This document shows, piece by piece, positions 9,901 through 18,900 of a stretch of 24,485 bases of DNA. Position numbers and translations under genes: made by a program. Source of the stretch: Botryllus schlosseri (lineage: Eukaryota > Chordata > Ascidiacea > Stolidobranchia > Styelidae); contig ATSW01015065.1 in NCBI GenBank assembly GCA_000444245.1, forward strand, positions 1 through 24,485, written 5' to 3'. The stretch's first letter is position 1; the number at the start of each line of letters is the position of its first letter. The notes beneath the pieces are model-generated. The model did not search any database, was not told where the DNA came from, and saw only the letters and a list, made by a program, of their open reading frames with translations.

Positions 9901-12900
9901 TATCGGCATGTATGACACAGAGAGAATGCGCATAAAACAATTGTGTGAAACACGGCTCTTCGAAACATATCTGACGCACGTAATTCCAAATTGTGGTAAA
10001 TTATTTTCCTCTGCCGGTGGCATTTGTACCCCTCTCTACTCAAATTGCAAGGCCGGTACCATTCGATGACGGCTGCCGGTCTTTTCGACAACTGATCATA
10101 TCACTATCGAATGTTTGAGCCAATCAGCGGTGGCAATTTTGGACAACGCTATGTCGCCGCTGATCTGTGTGGCACCGCACTTTCCAAGCGGTATGCTGGG
10201 CACAACTTCATTGTCTTCACGTGTCCCAACACAGAAGGGGTTGGCCTCGAAATGAATGTGTCTCATAAGCCGGCACCCGCTCGTTGAACATACCTATATA
10301 CTAAAGCACCCCAACGGTCTCGACGGTGGTTTCCAGAGAAACGAGTTGAACAAATCATATCACGAATTGAAACCAATTTGTGTAGTACAAAGGTCGTCAC
10401 GTTTTTATGATCCGACCATATATATTTTCTGCATGTCTCGCTCATTAAATATCGTACCCAACACAATGAATTTGGCTAAGCAACAGCTATCAACATAAAA
10501 TCGCGCGAATCATATTTTGCAATAAATTCAAAAAGCATTACATGCATACTAACAGATTGATCTGGTGTCGCGTGGCCACCCAAACATACACCCTTTGCGA
10601 TCGATACTTTGGGTACCCTAAAATGGCGAAAAAGTCACACTAACTTGCAAATGTGAGCCTCTAATAAAATTGTGATATGCCGATATTAATCGTATGTCAA
10701 ATACTTTGATTTAGAAACACTGCAATTACGAAATGAACTGGAAGACGCTCATGCTCATGCGTTACTGTATTCCATTCTGATTACCCTAAAAGTAATCTGT
10801 ATCGATGGTGTCGAGTCATTAACATACCCGTAACTGCCGCAACCCAATCCCTTCAATTGCGGTGGGGGAGCTCAAAGGGGGCCGAAAATCGTTTCGTAAA
10901 TTGCCATATTATAGAGCATTTTATGATATCTATATAGAACCTTTTTTTTTAAATTTTCTTCGCGTTTGTCGTGATTTCTTATCGCTAGCTTTATTGATAA
11001 CAACATTGGTGCCCCGCCTTGAAGAAAAAAAAACGGGCAATTTATAGATATTGGTATTTCGGCGCAGACCAACACATTTAGACGTTGCTAATGACGTTTT
11101 CACTGACATGCGACTCAGCGAAGTGTGTTGCCAAAAAGCTGGGTGCCAAGAACACCGTGACCCAAAAGGAACTCCCCATGTTGACCAACCGATATATATG
11201 TCGAAACTTCCGTCATCCTGAGGTGAACAACAACAAATGGATGGAGCCTACTATATTCTTGTACTGACAATTTGATGCCCACATTACAAATGCCAACCGT
11301 AGAGAAAAATTATGCACCCCGCGAAGAAATCCCACTCTGAGTCGTGCGTGTCGCACGTACGAATTTTGTTAGGCATGGTTCGTTTGAGCGACATCAATTA
11401 AAATTTTGACTGTAATATAAGCAATTCCAATTTCAATTACCGAGTTCACACATCAATCGGAATTTTTTCGCAGGGGTATGTAGTGAAGAGGAGTCAATCC
11501 TCCTAGATATTTACTTTATCACCCGATGGGATCCCATGGTAAGCGTTTTTGCGGGGCTGAAGAAGTGCTGTCACGGTCCCGGACTCATTAATACGATAGT
11601 GGAGTTGTCAGTCATTGTAGATCTAATAAATCCCGATGAGCGAAGTATTCGTTACGAATAAGCATTTTACTCTAAGAAGACAGGTTAACAATATACTAAA
11701 GTGATCGGTACTGACATGGTATACATTTAGATTGCTTCTCGACATATAAAAAGATTATACATAATATATATAATGGCGCCGAATATCAACTAAAATATAT
11801 AATAAAGTATTAATGTTGACCTGCATATTTCATTTCATTTTTCACCAAGAAACACAGCGACTGCGGACTGATATCGATCGAATCGAAGGAAGAACGAATT
11901 TAGGTCAGTGTGATACATCGTGATACTTGATTTAGTCGAGTGGACGGTTTCAATGGTGACAGCCAACTTTGGGCTGGGCCGACCATCCGTGTACGCAAGC
12001 GCCCGGGCTCTAACTGTTGAACTGTTGGCTGCTCTCTTCGCAATAGTTAGGGTTGCATTTAAAACAAAAATCAATTTTAAACAAACATGTTTTGAACATG
12101 GCCTTTGTTTAAAGCATGTTTTATTGTTTTTTTTAACCCATGACGTCACGGATATTATTTGTGACATCACAGTGGATTGACGTTGGCCATGTAAGATGTA
12201 GGGTAAATATGTCTCCTTTGGTGAATTAGGCTTCCTACCGCTGTCATCAACGGAACGAAAATATCTTTGACTAGGAGTACATCATTTTGCAGCATTTGTA
12301 CGGTCGGCGGTCATCATCATCAGAACATCGATTCCGTACCAATATCTACGTACTATAACTGTCGAAACGACTTTGAGGGTTTTAACCATGTCATATCGTA
12401 TACGTCGACTATATCTGTTTCAAATCGTCCGTTAGCTCATACCACATTACCACATGTTTTTAGAAAGTATTTACACGATTGTGGCATGATAATACAATTT
12501 TGAAAAAAAAAAGGTTTTTAGGGCATTATTTAATTGCAACCTTAGCTATAGTACTGAAAAACAAATATTTGATTTAGGACCGACATAGGCAACACATAAT
12601 GTTAAATCCCGTCGAAATTTGAAAAAAAAAATCTCGCCTGTATCGCAAAACTCGAAAAATACATCGAAACCTCGCAAAATCTCCGCTGCCATGCGCAAAG
12701 AGTAACAATTGTACATATGTGCCTTCTCAAAAACCGGATGCTTCTACATCATAGCCATGTTAACTATATAATATATATTTCCCAAGTAGTGACTGAATAG
12801 GTCACTATGGATCCAATGCGCCGAAAGCCAGCCATAAATTGAATTAGGTCCAATGGAGCCAAATAAACAAGGCTCATTGAGACGTGCGATTTTCGCTTGT

Positions 12901-15900
12901 GAGAGAGAGAGGGAGAGATATGGTATTCTTTTTCGCCTGCTCCATCGAGATGCTTTGACGACGGAGATGCGGTATGACCTTTATAGTTAGGTCATATAGT
13001 CTGCACCCCCGGTTTTTTCTCCTCCATGCTATCCATGATTGCTGAGCGCCTAGCAGGATAGCCGCGGACACCGGTTTTCGAGCCTTTGGTCTGACCCGGC
13101 CGGGGATCGAACCCACGATCTACCGATTGAGAAGCCGGTCGCACAACCATTACACTATCTCGCTGTGTACACTAGGACATCATTGTTGCATTTGTAATGC
13201 AATACGTCAGGTTCGGTAACTGCTTGAATTAACATCAACAATCCGATTGCTTCGGACACGAAATTATGAAATTTTCAAAACGGACGTCGTGATCCTACAG
13301 AATCACTAAAATGCATGTAGAGAAATGTGGTTGATGCGTTCGTAAGATCATTTGGATGCTTGGGGAATTGTAACTCGTTGGAGATCACTGTCATCCTAAC
13401 GGAAAATTGGGTACAGTCAATGACGCCATACTTATAGTATATGGATGCCATGGTTGAACGAAATCACTCACCTAACGTCTCACCTAAAACCACGATAAAC
13501 GGATTAGCACTGAGATCAGGAAATATACCACTTGTGAGAAATATACTCTTCAAAAAATACCTTAAATTCTGAGACCTCATATGGACCATGGGTACAAAGC
13601 AGGGCTGCGGAATCGGTAAATTGTACCGCCGACTCCAAATCCAACTCCTACTCCTGGCATTTTCATTATACCGACTCCAACTCCACACATTTTCAATGTA
13701 CCGAATGCAACTCTGACTAAGACTCCCGAGTCTTCAAACGTACCGACTCCGACTCCGATTCCGACCATTTTCTCAAGGGAACTCCGACTCCAACAGTATG
13801 GCCAATTTACTTGCAAAATTGCTTCATTGTGGCACAGTTCGAATTATCCGCTATGCAATTAACATGGAAGAATGAATTTCTGAATATCCTTATCCTTCCT
13901 TTTTCATATTCATAAGTTTTTAAATCATGGACTCTCTAATACCTTTATATGTATAATCATTCAAACATGACATATATCCAATCCTGTATAATGAAAATGC
14001 GGATAAAGCAATCGAAGCTCTCGTGTATGAGTCAGCAACAAATATAAAGTTGTAACTTACCTATTTTCTCATTGCTTACTATTATACTGATTACAAGCAC
14101 GCACACTCTCGCTACCAAGAAACAGTGGTCAAAAACCAAATTTAGGAAGTAGTCAAATAGCATATATCTACATGTCCTTACGCGAGTATTCAAAAAATAG
14201 GACTTGCAGTCTTTCTTAATCATTTGCCTGACCCAAGCAACTGAGATATACTGCAACTAATTTTAATTTTGTCAAGTGGGAAATGTACATCAATTTTACA
14301 ATTTTACAAAACCATACACGATGTATTTACTCTGCTACAGTACCATGGTATAATTGCAAAAATTTCATCAATTTATGACTGCATCGCGAAGATGCATATT
14401 GCAATTTTCTTCCTCTGCAACTGAAGAGCAATTTGCAATTAATATCCAAGTTAATCAATATCGTTACTATTAACAGTAATGAATGATACATAAAAATCGT
14501 ATTCTAGGTGTTATTAGTAATTTAGAGATACATTTGAAAGCATTGTTTTCATAATAAAGAAGTTGGAGTCGGAGTAGGAGTCAGGGTCATTTTCCCAAAC
14601 TCCAACCGCGACACCAGTCCGTATTTGTTTCCACGACTTCGAATCCAAGGCATACTAAAAAATATGAGACTCCGACTCCATTAATCGAAAATCCACAGGC
14701 CTGGTACGAAGTCGCAGTAAGTATTCCCATTTGATTTCAGGATATGTGGACCTTGATGCAAAGTATCAGCAGCTTCAAGAAAAGAATTCCAATGGTAGGT
14801 AATAGTTTGAAAAATCAACGAATAGAAAAACATAACTCACACATTACTTCCATGATCCACAGAAGGTTGTATAGTATCATACCCGCATTGCAATGCAGTT
14901 TATGAATATTGTTTAGTGTTGCCGAGCATGGTTAAGCGTTACCTGGGATTACCACACGTCCTCCTTTAGGAGGTTTCGTCCTCCATTTTCAGGTTTTTGA
15001 AAATGTCCTCCGAGAACGACTAAATGTCCTCCTTTCTGGCAATTCGTCCTCCTTAAGCTTTTAGAGCTAAGATGTTGGATACATTCGCGTGTAAATGGAT
15101 ATAAATGACAATAAATGTGGAATTCGTGGTTCGACCGAAAGTGACGACCTTTTTCTTAGACAATCAACCACAAAGCCGCGAAAAATTTACCATTTTTCCG
15201 AAATTTACTCCACAATTCTAAGACTGAAAATTCTTAAATATGTCCTCCTTTCCCAGTTCCAAACTATCGTAACCCTAGCGTTACCTCTCGTAAACAAGAC
15301 TCCCATAACATAAATTCACAACATACCGATGACCATATGTTATAATAAGGGTATGCAACCTGCGGCCAGCGAAGAACTGCCACGTTTGAATGATTACCGG
15401 CCCGCGAAATGGGTTTCTAATTTTGCTAGGTCTGGTACGTTTGAGCCAAGACTGTGGGATTATAAGAGAGGGTCCTGCATAAGCAGGATTTGCGCAACAG
15501 GAATACTGTTCTTGATAAAACTTATTCGAAGCCATGAATATTTTTCTCTCTACGTGCGATTTGTCATCAGATACAGTCAATAATTATATTTGTACTCAGT
15601 TACCGAGTTCCATTGACGTCTTCAATTCCTAGTAAGATGGCGGCTCTTTCGTGGCATTATCTATATTCGGATGTTGTCATACATGTTTGGTACCCATATG
15701 TTGAATAGGTATACCGCTATATTTTATCACCCCGTAGATATTGCATCAATTTTGCAACTGAAATGGAATTAATGAGATTTATCGCTCTGAAAAGAAAGAA
15801 CCGATGCTGATATTGAGTTTTACTTCTCTTTAAGACACGCTGCAACTGCGTAGTGATGTTGATGAAATTAGAAGAACTGCAAATATCGGTAAGTGTAGTT

Positions 15901-18900
15901 ATTCATTTACATTTTTCGATCCATGCGTGAATTTGATTTTTTGCCGATGGTGGACGAAACAAACGACTACCCAAGCCATCAATTTTAACAGTTTTCATAT
16001 TTACCTTGTGAAAATTTAACAAATAGTTAAATGCAATCTCACGAGTAATAGATTTCATACCCCAAAACCACCCAATACTCACTCTACACACCGGACAGGT
16101 TCGGAATCCCAGCTTTAGAGAATCTTCTTTGTTATCAATTGAATTTATGGTGAATGTCAGGCGCACGTGAGTATGAAATAGGACGGTGGGGTCGGTGCGT
16201 TTAGGTATAGAAATATGAAATGGCTCAAGTTATTAATGGTTTCTGGGACTTCTGGATTTGACGGGGCTACTGTATGGGCTATATAGGCTTGCAAGACCTG
16301 TGATATTGTCAGTTTTCATTGATTTTATTCTTTTTCGTATCATTACCCTCGATAAGATCATTATGGACTTAACTCACTCCCTATTTAAAAATAAAACCCA
16401 TGAGAGCAGCACCGATATAAGTATAGAAAAGTCACCGTCATACAACAATGGATCGTAGATGTCGTTGGTCCAGTATTATGGTAATACGATAAGTTTGAAT
16501 GAGCACAGCCATTTGTTCACGTGACGGTGCTTTTAAGTTATGAGGTGCGGGCTGTGGAGAAGTGAATAAAGCACGGTTAAGGTTAATTTGTATTCAGTGC
16601 ATGGTTCTTAGTTAGTCTTACAGCTAGAAGCTCAGCGCCGGTGATAATATTACATGGCAACGGTAGGATTCAAACCCTCGATAATATAGTGCGGTGAGTA
16701 AAACCAGCAGCTAGTAAGTAGATGATTATGATTAAGTATTCACTGTGTTTTGACATCTACCGTCATTTTACAACTAGACATTATTCGTTATTTTGATTTC
16801 TGAGCACAGACTTATAGGATAGCACAGCCCAATACTGTTCTCAGCTGTTGTCAGAAAACGCTTATACTCATCGGATCCAAGATTTTAAAAAGACATTCAG
16901 GATTGAAGCATGAATTCGGACTCGAGGCTGAGACTGGTCGGTTTGTAGCGGTGAAACGTACCGCTATATTGTCATACAGTGGTGTGGAGTGGGGACAGAA
17001 CCGAAACGCATGGCTCACCGCGATTGGGTTAGGTCATTTTTTCCATTTGATCAAAGACACTACTTCGAATTAAATTCCAAGGAGGTATTCGCGGGCCGCC
17101 AAGAGTCGCATCGCTGGCCGCATATGAACCGCATATACCATCAGTCCACAGAGTTGTAGTATTTATTTGAATTTTGCCTAGCGTGAGCATCTGCTGAGAT
17201 ATTGCGGCGGCAGTTCTTTTGCTGTGCCGCAGGTCGCACAAATAGACATGAATGCTTGCGTGATAGATTCTCTTGAACTGGCTGCATTCTAGATGTAAAT
17301 ATATATTTTTCAGGCCTATGCGAGGTGCGATATGAAGAATATTGTTACTTCGTGAGAGAGACAGGACCTGACACCATGAATATGAATGCCGCTAGATGGG
17401 CATGCGAGCGAAAAAATGCAACACTGGGAAACATATATTCTACAGAGCACTTCGACATGTTGACCAATTATTACAGACTTTTTCTTTCGTCCCATTTATT
17501 GGCAGGATCGCCATGGTTTCACCTCAAAACCGGAATGATCTTTGACGTGCAGGTATCGTTACATCTTAAACAAATGGTGATTTGAAACGTTTTTTAAAAC
17601 ATGTTTTAAGCAGCGTTTTAAAAATGCCTTTTAAAAATACTACATTTTTTCAAGTCTTACATAATTATGCCATAATTGTGTGAATAATCCAAAAAAAAAC
17701 ATGCAGTATTAGGCTGAGGACAATTTGGACAATATATAGTATAATGGTTTGAACTCACGAAATCGTCGTCGGTTCGATGGTTGTACCACGTGATTATAGA
17801 TCATTTGTACGGAATGGGTGCTCCGATGATGATGAACACCGACTGTAAAAATGCTGCATAACGATGTAATCCTGGTTAAAGATATGTTTGGTCTGTTTAT
17901 GACAGGAGTCGGAAGCCTAGTCGGAAGTCTCGAACTCGTGTGTGCCACGCGACGTCGTCCCGACCAGTGATGAGCATCGGACGGACTCGGATGGCATTCG
18001 GACCGGATATTAGACGATTTTGTGGCAGTCGGATAGGACTCGGATATTATCACAAATATTTTTTCGGATATTGTCGGATAGTTGTAACTTTTGATAGGAT
18101 ATTTCCGGATAGTTGTAACCTTATGTGAGATTTGATTACAGGCCTATAGAAAGAAGTCATCAATTCAATAACCAAATACAGACAGCTGACACCTTGCGAT
18201 ATGACTGGTAGCAGTCTAAAAATGTTTGTCAAGAGTCCAAGTTAATATAGATCAACTATTGCCACTACCATTCTAACCATTCAAGAATAGACAATACTAT
18301 AAGATCAGCCATGTTATCAGATATATTAGCTAAAATACATAAAGTATACCATACTTGCCAGTCTAACGATATATAATATGTGAACTGATAAAAGATGGTA
18401 TGATTGGACATGAGCTCGCCTGACATGGTTATCATCAGTACGGTATTCTCGCAGAGCAGTGTCTGAACTTCGCAAAATTGAAGGTATAGTTTCAACATCT
18501 GTCACAAAACTGCGTTTGCTTCTCGCCTTCACATGTAGTTTTTTAACCCATTGCTGATGAATGTCACAATAGGGCATACAATTTCTAGAATCCTCAAATT
18601 GTTGTTGTGGCAGTCTTCTGTAGATTAATATAGCGGTAAGTCAAATCCCTCTTTGCGTACTTTGCGATACCCTTTCGATCAACACTATACAGCGGTGCTT
18701 GTGCTATGGCACAATCTTTGGCTACCATGAGTCTTTCAGCAGTTCATGATCATAACGGAATATATCCTGATGACGTTCAACAATGTAATAACTCCATTCT
18801 GTGAGAAGGTATTCCCAGTGTGGACTTGGACTTCTTGTCAGCTTGGCACATCGAGTTAACAGCTATTCACACACTTGCAGCCCGGTCAACCAAATAAGAA

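Larger units (their letters stand above)
6875..14740. other. Intron 2 (about 7.9 kb), mostly repeat relics
   Basis: This large intron holds a possible decayed stalk exon (7286-7337), hAT termini (7955-8015 and 8341-8420), a LINE RNase H fragment (8773-9001), a dispersed repeat (12227-12380), a tRNA-type SINE (about 12900-13163) and hAT element D (13600-14703). The stretches 9002-12226, 12381-12890 and 13165-13590 contain only short open frames on both strands, with no domain I recognise. Confidence 0.5.

Noticed and set aside
10862-11075. Overlapping frames on both strands near 10862-11075
   Set aside because: Sense and antisense frames coincide because of homopolymer runs. No domain, start context or splice support.
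11085-11267. 60-codon frame with lysine-rich, gene-like composition
   Set aside because: No flanking splice framework in phase with the lectin, and no recognisable family.
13104-13163. Functional tRNA gene
   Set aside because: The acceptor stem cannot be closed and the 3' half is replaced by SINE body sequence.
16111-16147. Short leucine-rich candidate stalk exon in intron 4
   Set aside because: The acceptor is pyrimidine-poor and the donor would be phase 2, incompatible with exon 5.
16658-16710. Second tRNA-like SINE head (reversed GGGTTTGAATCC)
   Set aside because: Only a B-box-like word is present. There is no A box at the right distance and the T-stem does not pair well.
17029-17241. 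Minus-strand frame containing LWTDG, like a lectin motif
   Set aside because: The surrounding residues lack the cysteines and helices of a lectin domain, and the strand is opposite to the gene. Taken as coincidence.
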